Positions 49,668 to 59,700 of a DNA stretch of 64,000 nt are shown piece by piece. Source of the DNA: Novosphingobium sp. NDB2Meth1 (GTDB lineage: Bacteria > Pseudomonadota > Alphaproteobacteria > Sphingomonadales > Sphingomonadaceae); NCBI RefSeq assembly GCF_900117425.1, contig NZ_FPEH01000022.1:1-64000 (forward strand), read 5' to 3'. Position numbers and translations under genes: made by a program. The notes below the pieces were generated by a model, which searched no databases, was not told the DNA's origin, and saw only the letters and a list, made by a program, of their open reading frames with translations. Position 1 is the stretch's first letter, and each line of letters starts with the position of its first letter.

Positions 49668-52600
49668 TCATACCGACCTTACTTCGATCTGGCTTCCATT
49701 GGCACCTTTGTGCACAGTAAATCCATTGGGAACAGCCTGTTGCACCAACGGCACGTGAGAGATGAGCCCCACAGCGCGCCGTTCGCCCACGATACTTTGA
49801 AGCACCTGCAGGACCTGATCGAGTGTGCCGGCGTCGTTATCGGTGTCTAGACTGCCGAAGCCTTCATCGATGAAAATAGTGTCGAGCCTGATGGCGCCGT
49901 TTGTCATTTCGACGATGTCGGACAGCCCGAGTGCTAGGGACAAGGCTGCGATGAAGGTCTCGCCGCCCGAAAGCGTGATGATCTCGCGAGCGCGGCCGGT
50001 CTCGATATCATGGACGCGAACGTCCAGTCCTCTCTTGGATCGGCCGCCAACGCTAACGGTGTCGCGCTCAAAGCGATACCGGCCACTGGTCATGGGATCG
50101 AGGCGCAGGTTCGCTGCTTCGAGAACCTGATCGAACATCGCACCGATGGCGAATGTCTCGAGACTGGTCCTCATCTCGTTCTGACCGTCGAAGGCTTCCG
50201 CAATTCCTCGCAGCGCGCCAGACGATTGCTCAAGGGCTTGAAGGTTCTCAAGCTGGTCTGCCAGACTGGTCTGCAGCTCGACAAGCGATTGGTGTTTCTG
50301 CTGAGCAGCAGCGCTCTGCTTCGCTGCCTCGTCGGCGGCGGCCTGTGCTTGCGCGCAGCTCAGACGGTAGGGTTCGAGGCTTTGCCGCTGCGCGTTGCCG
50401 ACCGCGTTTCTTGCCATCGTTTCCCGCGCGCGGGCTTCAACAAGGGCGGTGTCAAAACCCGCGATTGCCTGCTCCAGTGCAGGGATCTCGGCAATGTCGG
50501 GGATCGCCGCGCGATAGTCTGCCTCGGCGATCCCAAGCTCGGTAAGGCGGGCTTCAAATGCTGATCGCTTTGCGGCGAGATCGATGCCGGTTTCGCTGAC
50601 TGCGGTCGAAGCGCTTTGCAGTGCGGCTGCTGCCTTGATCGCAAGGGCATCGAGCTCGCGCTGCCTCGCGTCGGCATCGGCAAGAGCCTGCTTCCGGCTG
50701 CTCACGTCTGCGCTGGCGGTATCGATTGTGGTCTGCAGAGTGTCTTGCTGGCGCAGGTTCTCGGGGACCGATGCAATCTTCTCGTCATACGCCTGCCGGG
50801 CCAGTGCCTCTGCAGTCGTTGCCTTACCGAGCGCGTCTCGAGCCTGTTGGAGGGCCGCCGTCGCTGCCAGCTTGCGCTTGCGTGCGCCGTCCAGTTCCTC
50901 GGTGAGAAGGCCGATATCGACGTCCGGACCCAAACTGCTGATCTGGCCAAGCACGTGTTGCAGATCGCCATCGATCTCGCTCACGTCGCGCTTTGGCTCC
51001 GTGAGCCCGTCCAGAACGGCACGTTTCGCGTCGAGCGTGGCACGGGCCGAGCTGGCGGCAGCCTGGGCCTCGCGATCAGCCTTTGAAGCGGCAAGCGCAG
51101 CGCCCTGAGCATTGCGCCACGCCTTTTCGAGTGCGCCCGCATCGCCTGAATCATGCGCCGGATCGGGGTGGTCGCTGGCGCCGCAAACCGGGCAGGGGTG
51201 CCCGTCCTGCAATCGCTGGGCAAGGACGCTGGCCTGGGCTGCAAGGAAGGCGCGCTCGTGCATCTCGGCTACAGCGACCGCTTCGGTATGGCGGGCCTGT
51301 GCGTCGCGGGCGATCTTTGATGCCTTCTCGCAGGCTTCCTGCGACAATTCCAAATCTTGCGCCGCCTTTGCGAAGGCCTGTGCTGCATCTACTTCGCTCT
51401 TCAAACCATCGCGAGTTGCGTTCAGCCTCTGTCGCTCAAGACCATTGGCTTGGGCCGCCGCGAGCGCCGCCTCCTTCTCTTCGCAGAGATCAGCAGCCTG
51501 TGCCTCAGCGTCGGCGGCTTGAGAGTGAGCCTGTTTTGCTTTTTCCAGCCCTGCCTCGGCGGCTTCAAGGCCAGCCAGACGCTCGGCGGCATCCACCAGA
51601 ACTTGCTTGTGGCGGTTCAGCTGGTCGATCTTGCGCGTGATGTCTTCGATCTCATGATCGCGGGAGCGGAGATCGAGCAGCGTCGCATTCGCTGCCGAAA
51701 GAGCCTCGCTTGCCTCTCGTGCTCCGACTTCAGCGTTGGCGTGCGCATCAATCGCTTCGCGGTAGCGCCTCTGGGCATCGGCAACGCTGGCGTCGAGGTC
51801 CGATATGCGCCGCGCCAAATCGGCCTGGAATCTGCGGGTTCGCATCACCTCGAAAGTCTGGCCCTGTGCCTCGAGCTGCTTGAGTGCAGCCGACGCAGCC
51901 TCGACTTCGACAAAGCGCTTTTCCTGCTCTTCAGCGGCCGCATAGGCTTTGTTGGCAACAGCGAGCACGGCCGCTGTCTCCGAGACTGCCAGCTGGGCAA
52001 ATTCGTACCGTTCAAGTGCCGAGGCGATGCCGTCGGCGAGCTCGTCCGAGCTGCTGTAGCCCTCGGTTTGAAGGCGGCTTGCGTGTAAGCGGTAGCCGTC
52101 TTCGATCTCGCGTCTGATGTTCGCGGCATCGGCTTTGAGCTTTTCGGTGAGCCGGCGGTACAGAGAGACGTCGAACAGCTCCCGCAGAATCTCGAGCCGG
52201 TCCTTGCTGTTCGACACTAGGAAACGCTCGAACCTCCCTTGCGGCAACAGGACAATCTGGCGGAACTGTTGTGCGCCATAGCCGAGAAGACCTTCGACGT
52301 GGCTGAGGACGGCGCCGACCTTCTTTTCTGCGATCGGAACGCCCGAGTTATCCGGACCGACATCATCGATTGCGACGTCCGATACGTCGAACAGCCAGGC
52401 AGCGTGTGGCTGCATGGTGTGACCCTCGCCTCGCGCCTTCGGCCGTGCCTGGTCAGGTTGACGCCTGACATAATATCGCTTGGAGCCCAGTTCGAATTGC
52501 AGGCTCACTTCGGTCAGCAGATCCTCAGGCGCAAAGTCAGAGCGCATCGTACCGATGCCTTGCTCCTCCTTTGCCCCCTCGCCAAACAGGGCGAAAGAAA

Positions 52601-52742
52601 TCGCGCTGAAGATCGACGACTTTCCTGATCCGGTTGGACCGTAAATCCCGAAAAGGCCGGCATCCGTCGCCTCGCGGAAATCAATCGTCTCCGCGCCGCC
52701 ATAGGGACCGAAAGCGCTGAGGGTGAGCTTGATGGGCCTCAT
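49668..52742 (-). CDS. sbcC: SbcC-type SMC/Rad50 nuclease ATPase
   Basis: The 1024-residue protein has the Rad50 layout: N-terminal Walker A (GPTGSGKSSIFSAISFALFG, residue 35 on), long coiled coils, a zinc hook CPVCGASDHPDPAH near residue 515, and C-terminal signature SGGETF with Walker B LDTIFIDEGFGSLD. With SbcD it cleaves hairpins, DNA ends and protein-blocked DNA. The gene overlaps sbcD by four bases. Confidence 0.95.
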   Translation of the reverse strand: MRPIKLTLSAFGPYGGAETIDFREATDAGLFGIYGPTGSGKSSIFSAISFALFGEGAKEEQGIGTMRSDFAPEDLLTEVSLQFELGSKRYYVRRQPDQARPKARGEGHTMQPHAAWLFDVSDVAIDDVGPDNSGVPIAEKKVGAVLSHVEGLLGYGAQQFRQIVLLPQGRFERFLVSNSKDRLEILRELFDVSLYRRLTEKLKADAANIRREIEDGYRLHASRLQTEGYSSSDELADGIASALERYEFAQLAVSETAAVLAVANKAYAAAEEQEKRFVEVEAASAALKQLEAQGQTFEVMRTRRFQADLARRISDLDASVADAQRRYREAIDAHANAEVGAREASEALSAANATLLDLRSRDHEIEDITRKIDQLNRHKQVLVDAAERLAGLEAAEAGLEKAKQAHSQAADAEAQAADLCEEKEAALAAAQANGLERQRLNATRDGLKSEVDAAQAFAKAAQDLELSQEACEKASKIARDAQARHTEAVAVAEMHERAFLAAQASVLAQRLQDGHPCPVCGASDHPDPAHDSGDAGALEKAWRNAQGAALAASKADREAQAAASSARATLDAKRAVLDGLTEPKRDVSEIDGDLQHVLGQISSLGPDVDIGLLTEELDGARKRKLAATAALQQARDALGKATTAEALARQAYDEKIASVPENLRQQDTLQTTIDTASADVSSRKQALADADARQRELDALAIKAAAALQSASTAVSETGIDLAAKRSAFEARLTELGIAEADYRAAIPDIAEIPALEQAIAGFDTALVEARARETMARNAVGNAQRQSLEPYRLSCAQAQAAADEAAKQSAAAQQKHQSLVELQTSLADQLENLQALEQSSGALRGIAEAFDGQNEMRTSLETFAIGAMFDQVLEAANLRLDPMTSGRYRFERDTVSVGGRSKRGLDVRVHDIETGRAREIITLSGGETFIAALSLALGLSDIVEMTNGAIRLDTIFIDEGFGSLDTDNDAGTLDQVLQVLQSIVGERRAVGLISHVPLVQQAVPNGFTVHKGANGSQIEVRSV

Positions 52743-53884
52743 GCTTCTTCCTCCATCGTAGCGAAGGATTGCAGCGTGGAGGCCACAATCTGCCCTTCCG
52801 CCTCCGACAGGGGCTCACCACGGATGAACTCGAGGAATGCGGAGGAGAGCGTCTGCGGGTCATCAATGGCAGCGCGCTGCTCCTCGAGGCGGAGCTCTGC
52901 TGGTCGCTCGTTGCGCTCGTAGGAGAGCTGAACGGCATTGGGATAGAATGCCCTGATCCTTTTCATCGGGTCGATCTGCGGGGCGTCGTCCGTAAGAACG
53001 ACGCGGATGATGTCGTTGGACACTTCCGTGGCCGCGAGCAGCTCGAGCAGCTTGCCTCGGATGGTTCTCACCTGACGCAGCGGCCGCAGCGGCACTTCGG
53101 CCACCGTGACAGTGCCGTCGGCCGCAAGGTCGATCAGGCTGACCGACTTCTGCTGACCTTCCTCATCGAACCCGAATGCCAAAGGTGCGCCGGAATAACG
53201 GATGTGACCCAGTCCCACCGGTTGCGGGCGGTGAAGGTGCCCAAGGGCCACATAGTGTGCGCCCTCAAAGGCGGCCGCCGATACCGTCTCAATCCCGCCG
53301 ACCATGCGCGTGAGCGGACGCTCGCTTTCGCTGGTTGCTGCGCCGTCGACAAAGGTATGGGCCACGACAACCCAACGCATTCCCTCGGCCACGTGCTTGC
53401 GAGCGCTGGCAAGCTGGGCCCGGATGACATCTGCCGGGCAGGCGATGCCGTCGTCTTCGAAGCACATGCGGGCGGCGTATTCGAAGGCAAAGGGCAGGGC
53501 GGAAATGGCCACGGGCCCATGCGCATCGGAAACCACGAGCGGTCGCTCATCTTCATCCAGTGGTCCGCGCACGATCGCCGCGCCGCCATCTGCAAGAACG
53601 CCCATCGCACCGATTTGTGCGGCGGAATCGTGGTTGCCCGCGATGATAACGATCGCCGCATCGGACGCTGCACGCACGGTTGTGAGAAACTGCGAGAGGC
53701 GGGTTATCGCGTTCTGCGGCGGGTTCGCCCGGTCAAAAATGTCGCCGGCGATGATCACGACATCGGGGCGTTCATCATCGATCACCGCGAGGATCTGGAC
53801 GAGAATGTGGTCATGGTCTTCATCGAGGGACAGGCCATGAAATTGGCGGCCCAGATGCCAGTCGCTGGTGTGCAAGATGCGCAT
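52739..53884 (-). CDS. sbcD: SbcD exonuclease (Mre11 family)
   Basis: The 381-residue protein has all five phosphodiesterase motifs: TSDWHLGRQF, GDIFDRANPPQ, GNHDSA, VVAHTFVDG and GHLHRPQ. A capping domain follows (LIDLAADGTVTVAEVPLRPL) that contacts SbcC. It supplies the manganese-dependent nuclease of the complex. It is divergent from the WYL regulator gene across 73 bases. Confidence 0.95.
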   Translation of the reverse strand: MRILHTSDWHLGRQFHGLSLDEDHDHILVQILAVIDDERPDVVIIAGDIFDRANPPQNAITRLSQFLTTVRAASDAAIVIIAGNHDSAAQIGAMGVLADGGAAIVRGPLDEDERPLVVSDAHGPVAISALPFAFEYAARMCFEDDGIACPADVIRAQLASARKHVAEGMRWVVVAHTFVDGAATSESERPLTRMVGGIETVSAAAFEGAHYVALGHLHRPQPVGLGHIRYSGAPLAFGFDEEGQQKSVSLIDLAADGTVTVAEVPLRPLRQVRTIRGKLLELLAATEVSNDIIRVVLTDDAPQIDPMKRIRAFYPNAVQLSYERNERPAELRLEEQRAAIDDPQTLSSAFLEFIRGEPLSEAEGQIVASTLQSFATMEEEA

Positions 53885-53908
53885 TATTCTGTCCTCGAAT
53901 CCAAGTGC

Positions 53909-53923
53909 ATATAAAATTTATAT
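53909..53923. promoter_or_regulatory. 15-bp palindrome between sbcD and the WYL regulator
   Basis: ATATAAA and TTTATAT flank a single central base, a perfect dyad in the short intergenic region of the divergent sbcD and WYL genes. The AT-rich 15-mer stands out against the surrounding GC-rich DNA and could be the operator of the WYL protein and also overlap -10 boxes on both strands. The role is inferred from symmetry and place. Confidence 0.6.
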
Positions 53924-53957
53924 AGACGTGCGGCAGCTCGTCAAGTAGGGTTCGGAC

Positions 53958-54731
53958 ATGGACGATCCTGCACTCAAGCCAGCAATGCTCGCCCGCCTGG
54001 TCTATCTCGACCGGTGCCTCACATGGCGCGGGCAGGTGAACCGGAAGGACCTGATCGAGCGTTTCGGGATTTCGTCTCCGCAGGCGGCAATCGATCTGAG
54101 GGAATATCTCGAGCGGGTTGCAGAGCCGAAGCCTCGTTATGACACGGTCCGAAAGTGTTATGTTGCCAACCCCCACCATCGCGGCCTGCCTTTTATGGAG
54201 GATGCAGGCTCGCCGGATGAGTTTGTCGGCCATCCCACATCGAGCGGCCTTTCTATTCTTCCATCACCGGCCCGGCAGTGCCCCCCATTTGTGATGCGTC
54301 GCCTATGGCAGGCGGTCGAGCAGCGGCAGAAGATCGAGATCGGCTATGTGTCAATGTCGAGTGGGCTGCGTCAGAACCAATGGATCGCACCGGCGCATTT
54401 TGCCTCCGACGGCGAGCGCCTGCACGTTCGGGCGTGGAGTTTCCACCACCGCGAATGGCGCGATTATGTTCCGGTTCGGGTCCATCCCGATAGCACCTTC
54501 GATGTGGCACCGGTCGGCGAAGACGTTCCGCGCGATGCTGACTGGGAAGAGTTCGTTGAAGTCCGGCTTCGGCCGCTGAGCAGCCTTACAGAAGAGCAGC
54601 AGGCCGCTGTCCGGTTGGAATATGGGTTCACGCAGGAAGTTCTGAGCTTCGAGGTCCGCAAGTCGCTCGAATTCTATGTCGAGCGACGCTGGGGGCTAAA
54701 ACAGGCGGGTGCGCGATTGGAGCGCTGTTAG
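53958..54731 (+). CDS. WYL-domain transcriptional regulator (BrxR/CapW-like)
   Basis: The 257-residue protein has an N-terminal winged helix (ARLVYLDRCLTWRGQVNRKD, then DLIERFGISSPQAAIDLREY) and a central WYL domain with IEIGYVSMSSGLRQNQWIAP, ERLHVRAWSFHHREWRDYVP and VPVRV. A C-terminal WCX-like part follows (VRLRPLSSLTEEQQAAVRLE). This architecture is that of BrxR and CapW, repressors that guard phage-defence operons. It heads the plus-strand defence-like series and probably represses it through the palindrome at 53909-53923. Confidence 0.88.
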   Translation: MDDPALKPAMLARLVYLDRCLTWRGQVNRKDLIERFGISSPQAAIDLREYLERVAEPKPRYDTVRKCYVANPHHRGLPFMEDAGSPDEFVGHPTSSGLSILPSPARQCPPFVMRRLWQAVEQRQKIEIGYVSMSSGLRQNQWIAPAHFASDGERLHVRAWSFHHREWRDYVPVRVHPDSTFDVAPVGEDVPRDADWEEFVEVRLRPLSSLTEEQQAAVRLEYGFTQEVLSFEVRKSLEFYVERRWGLKQAGARLERC

Positions 54732-54772
54732 CCATCCCGGGCGAGGGGAGTCTGCTGCCACAAGGAAAGGAA

Positions 54773-56245
54773 ATGGCCATGGTTGGAAACACGACCGTCG
54801 ATCCGCTGGCATGGGCATCGGCGGTGACAAAGCCCGAGATTGACGCTGTCAGGAACCCGCGAACTGGGCATGTGCTCAATGTCCGCCGGTTGATCCGGGC
54901 ATTCCGGTATGAGCGCGCAATTCTGCTACGCCAAAGACTTAAGGCGCTCGTCAAACGTGAGGAAGCACGCTTCGTCTGCGCGACGTGCGGTGTTCCGGTC
55001 TATTTGGCTTGCAGCACGACCAAGCGGTTCTTCTTTCGGCATCGCCATGAAAATGGCTCGTGTCCGGCTGTCACGCGGACGGATCTGAGCGAAGCCGATA
55101 TCAGGGCCATGAAGTACCGCGGCGCCCAGGAGAGCAGCGCGCACAAGCGGGTCAAGGAACTTCTTCTGCGGAGCCTCTCGGCCGATCCACGGTTCAAGGA
55201 TGTGGCCTCAGAAAGGACCTGGAGAGCGAGCGAAGGTCTCTGCGGCCTCCGCCGACCTGACGTTTCGGCGCGGACAGACACCCACAGACTGGCCTTTGAG
55301 GTGCAGCTGAGCACAACCTTCATGGACGTCGTGCTGAGCCGGAAGGAGTTCTATCGTGCCGAAGGGGCTGCGCTCGTCTGGGTATTGCCGTACTTCCATC
55401 CGAGCTATCGTCGCATGACCGTTGACGACATCCTCTTCGGGAACAACTCCAATATCTTCGTTGTCGATGAAACCACGGCAGCAGCGTCCGAGGCGGCAGG
55501 GGCCTTCATCATGACATGCTGGTACCGCAAACCGTTCCTTCAGGGCGATGACATCGTCGATGAGTGGGTTGAGCGAATGGTCCGGTGGGATGAGGTCATG
55601 GTTGATGTGAACAGCCAGACCATCATCGTCTTCGACTATGCCCAGGAGGTAGCAAGGCTCCGCGAAGAACTCAGAGCAGCCCACTTGGAAAGGATCGCAG
55701 CTATCGAGGCCGCCGCAAGGCAGGCCCTAGAAGACCGGGAGAACGAGCTGAGCGAGCAAGTGCTTCGGTTCGTTCTCAATGCCACACGCGATGACGATGA
55801 CATGCCTCGAAATCAGGAATGGGCTCTCCTCAATGACCGCCTTCGTTCCATGGGATACGGTCTGGACGGGGAATACCCGGACTTGCTTACGGCTACGCGC
55901 ATCGTCCATCTCATCGAGAGCGCAAGGGCGGGAAGGCCGGTTGGCTTCGGCTACAAGAGCTTCGCTGAGCTAGGCCATCATCTCATCCACCAGCATCCCG
56001 AGCTGCTTCTCGCTTTCGGCCACATGCTACGCAGGTTTGGAACAAAAGAGGCGCTGTATCGCGACGATCGAACAGGAAAGCTGAAGGCAAAGCTTGAGCC
56101 TGTGCGGGCCGACCTACTCCATGACCCGAAATACAGGATGGCAGAGGATGAGGAGCGTTTGTGCGCGTTTCTTTCCATGGGAGCATCTCGAAAGGCACGA
56201 CCCGGCAACGACAATCGCGACCAGCAAGGACGCGAGGCGGCATAA
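54773..56245 (+). CDS. DUF6035/CoiA-like nuclease-fold protein
   Basis: The 490-residue protein has a zinc-finger-like segment (C69-x2-C72, C80, H90-x-H92, C97; starting FVCATCGVPVYLAC) followed by an endonuclease-like core. That core includes LRRPDVSARTDTHRLAFEVQ with the D-x(n)-E-x-Q pattern that CoiA and related PD-(D/E)XK proteins show. The C-terminal half is helical (LREELRAAHLERIAAIEAAA). I recall this layout for DUF6035. It is 42 bases downstream of the WYL gene, on the same strand, so probably one operon. Confidence 0.65.
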   Translation: MAMVGNTTVDPLAWASAVTKPEIDAVRNPRTGHVLNVRRLIRAFRYERAILLRQRLKALVKREEARFVCATCGVPVYLACSTTKRFFFRHRHENGSCPAVTRTDLSEADIRAMKYRGAQESSAHKRVKELLLRSLSADPRFKDVASERTWRASEGLCGLRRPDVSARTDTHRLAFEVQLSTTFMDVVLSRKEFYRAEGAALVWVLPYFHPSYRRMTVDDILFGNNSNIFVVDETTAAASEAAGAFIMTCWYRKPFLQGDDIVDEWVERMVRWDEVMVDVNSQTIIVFDYAQEVARLREELRAAHLERIAAIEAAARQALEDRENELSEQVLRFVLNATRDDDDMPRNQEWALLNDRLRSMGYGLDGEYPDLLTATRIVHLIESARAGRPVGFGYKSFAELGHHLIHQHPELLLAFGHMLRRFGTKEALYRDDRTGKLKAKLEPVRADLLHDPKYRMAEDEERLCAFLSMGASRKARPGNDNRDQQGREAA

Positions 56246-56275
56246 GCTGACCACTGCCAGCACAGGACACGACTA

Positions 56276-56659
56276 ATGGGATTTCTTGCGCTCGTCTCAG
56301 CTGCAACCTTTGTCTGCACGCCCGTTGCCGTCTGGGATGGAGATGGCCCGATCTGGTGCAAGGAGGGGCCGAAGATCCGGATCGCCGGCATCGCAGCCCG
56401 CGAAATGGATGGGACCTGCTCGCGAGGGCACCCATGCCCGTCGTCTTCTGCAGTGGCGGCCAGAGATGCCTTGGTTCGTTTGCTAGGTGGACCGAAGGGC
56501 CAGCGCGACACCGGTCACATCATCGTGCGAGCGCCAGCGATGCGATGTACAGCGGACGGGCAGAGCTATGGCCGTGTCGTTGCCAGTTGCAGGCTTTCAG
56601 ATGGTCGAGACCTCGCTCAAGCTATGCTGGCCACCAAGACGGTTTTGCGTTGGCGTTGA
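56276..56659 (+). CDS. Staphylococcal-nuclease-like (SNase) small protein
   Basis: The 127-residue product has the OB-fold SNase pattern: AVWDGDGPIWCKEGPKIRIA, GIAAREMDGTC in the place of the R-x-x-G-I-D-A-P-E loop, an ARDALVRLLG helix, and the closing QSYGRVVASCRLSDGRDLAQ. The usual D-A-P-E is changed (AARE), so catalysis is uncertain, though Arg and Glu remain near. An N-terminal hydrophobic run may be a short signal. It follows the DUF6035-like gene by 30 bases. Confidence 0.7.
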   Translation: MGFLALVSAATFVCTPVAVWDGDGPIWCKEGPKIRIAGIAAREMDGTCSRGHPCPSSSAVAARDALVRLLGGPKGQRDTGHIIVRAPAMRCTADGQSYGRVVASCRLSDGRDLAQAMLATKTVLRWR

Positions 56660-56759
56660 GGCTGCATGCTCGTCATGCTTTTTGCGGAAGGCCGCTGACC
56701 TGTTTCATCAATCGATTTCGTGGTTTATGCAGTCCTGAATTGGAGGAATCCTGTAAACC

Positions 56760-59700
56760 GTGCAGATAATCGACAACATCAACGTTCTGCTCGGGGACGC
56801 GCTCAAGAAAGACATCAAGCGCGGCCAGCGGCTCCGCATTGCCGCATCAAGCTTCTCCATTTTCGCGTTCGAGGCTCTGCGCAAGGAGCTTCAGCAGATC
56901 GAAGAGCTGCAATTTCTGTTCACCGAGCAGACGTTCACTGCCGAGCGTGCGACAGACGGAAAGACGCGTGAGCGCCGCGAGTTCTTCATCCCGAAATCCA
57001 AAAGGGTTGCCGGTCTCTCCGGGACGGAGTTCGAGATTCAGCTCCGCAACCGGCTGACCCAGCGTGCGATCGCGCGTGAGTGCGCTGAGTGGATTCGGAA
57101 GAAGGCGCGCTTCAAGTCCAATGCGTCCTCGGCCCCAATGCAGCAGTTCCTTGCGGTTGACGGTGCGCCGGCCAGCGTCGCCTACATGCCGCTGTCTGGC
57201 TTCACGGCAGTCGACTTGGGCTATGCTCAGGGCAACGCTGTGTCGAATTTCGTGAACCGCTTCGACGAGGCGATGCACACCCAGAGCTACATCCAGCTCT
57301 TCGACACCATCTGGTCCGACCCGTCGCGCGTGGAAGACGTCACCGAGGCGATCTGCGACCACATCGCCTCGGTCTATCGGGAGAATTCCCCCGAACGCGT
57401 CTATTTCATCATGCTCTACAATATCTTCCATGCATTTCTGGAGGATATCGACGAGGACGTGCTGCCCAATGACCGGACGGGCTATCAGGAGAGCCTCGTC
57501 TGGCAGAAGCTGTTCAACTACCAGCGTGATGCGGCAACCGGGATCATCAACAAGCTCGAGACCTTCAACGGCTGCATCCTGGCGGACAGCGTCGGTTTGG
57601 GGAAGACCTTCACCGCCCTGGCGGTGATCAAGTACTACGAGCTGCGCAATCGCTCGGTTCTCGTGCTGTGTCCGAAGAAGCTGACCGATAACTGGCTGAA
57701 CTATAACACCAACCTGAAAACCAATCCGTTCGCCCGGGATCGGTTCAATTATGACGTCCTGTGCCACACGGACTTGTCTCGCACCTCGGGCTCATCGAAC
57801 GGCATTCCGCTCAACCGGGTGAACTGGGGCAACTACGATCTGGTGGTGATCGACGAGTCCCACAATTTCCGGAACAACGATGCGTTCAAGGAGAAAGAGA
57901 CCCGTTACCAGAAACTCATGAACCAGGTCATCCGGGCCGGCGTGAAGACGAAAGTGCTGATGCTGTCCGCGACACCCGTGAACAACCGGTTCAATGATCT
58001 GCGCAACCAGCTGGCCCTGGCCTATGAGGGTCACTCAGACACGCTGTCGGAGAAGCTGAATACCACCGCCAGCGTCGAGGAGATCTTCCGCCGGGCACAG
58101 GCTGCCTTCAATCGCTGGTCCAAACTGCCGCCCGAGCAAAGGACCGCGGAGACGATCCTGACAGAACTCGATTTCGATTTCTTCGAGCTGCTCGACAGCG
58201 TGACGATCGCCCGGTCACGCAAGCATATCACGACCTTCTACGACATGACCGACATCGGCCATTTCCCGCAGCGCCTGAAGCCATTGTCTTTCCGGCCGCC
58301 GCTGACCGATGTGCCTGGCGCCATGGACCTCAACGAGATTGTTGCGCAGCTGACGCTGCTCAAGCTCTCGGTCTATGCGCCAACCAGCTACATCCTGCCG
58401 AGCCGCCTTGCCAAGTATGAGGCGCTCTACGACACGGATGTGTCGAGCGGTGGTGGGAAGCTGCGGCAAGCTGACCGCGACAAGAGCCTGCAGGCCCTGA
58501 TGACGGTCAACCTGCTGAAGCGCCTTGAAAGCTCAATCCATGCATTCCGGCTGACCTTGGGCTCATTGGCGGACAACATCCGCAAGACGCTGGAGGTGGT
58601 TGAGGACTACCGCTCAGGCCGCAGCGCCAGTTCTATCGTCGACTATGCTGACGACATCGAAACACTCGAGGCTGAAGACGATGAGTTGGAGGGTTTCGGG
58701 GCCTACCGTGTCGGCGGCAAGGTCCGGATCGATCTTGCGGACATGGACGTGCCCGGCTTCGCACATGATCTTGAAGCAGATCTCGCCCTGATCGATGCCC
58801 TTCTGGGTGAGATGACCCGCATCACGCCTGACCATGACAAGAAGCTTCAGCATCTGAAGAGCCTGATCGGCGAGAAGCTGGACCGGCCGATCAACCCAGG
58901 CAACCGCAAGGTGATCATCTTCACCGCCTTCGCTGACACGGCGCACTACCTCTATGACCAGATCGCCGCGGAGATGTTGGCGCAGCACCGCCTTCACACC
59001 GGGCGCGTGACAGGGTCGGACGCCCCAAAATCCACGCTCGGCAAGGGATATGACTTCCAGACGCTGCTCACCCTTTTCTCGCCGCGCTCAAAGGAGAAGG
59101 CGGCCATCATGCCCGATGAGCCGGGTGAGATCGACATTCTGATCGCCACCGACTGCATCTCGGAAGGCCAGAACCTGCAGGACTGCGACTTCCTTGTGAA
59201 CTACGACATTCACTGGAACCCCGTCCGGATCATCCAGCGGTTCGGGCGGATCGACCGCATTGGCTCGCCCAATGCGCAGATCCAGCTGGCGAATTACTGG
59301 CCGGACATCACCCTCGACGATTACATCAAGCTCAAGGAGCGCGTCGAAAACCGCATGATCATCGCCGACGTCACCGCGACCGGCGATGACAATGTGCTGA
59401 CCGCCAAGGCCAGCGACACGGCCTATCGCCGCGAACAGCTGCGCCGGCTGCAGGAAGAGGTCATCGAGCTCGAGGATGTCCGCACCGGCATTTCGATCAC
59501 GGACCTGGGGCTGAACGATTTCCGCATGGACCTGCTCAACTACGTGAAAGAGCATGGGGATCTCGCATCGACACCCAAAGGGCTTCATGCGGTGGTCCCG
59601 GCTGAACCAGCCAAGGGCCTGGAGCCGGGCATTATCTTTGCTTTGAAGGCCGTGGGCGGAGATGCTTCGGCAAACCGACAGAACCGCCTGCATCCCTACT

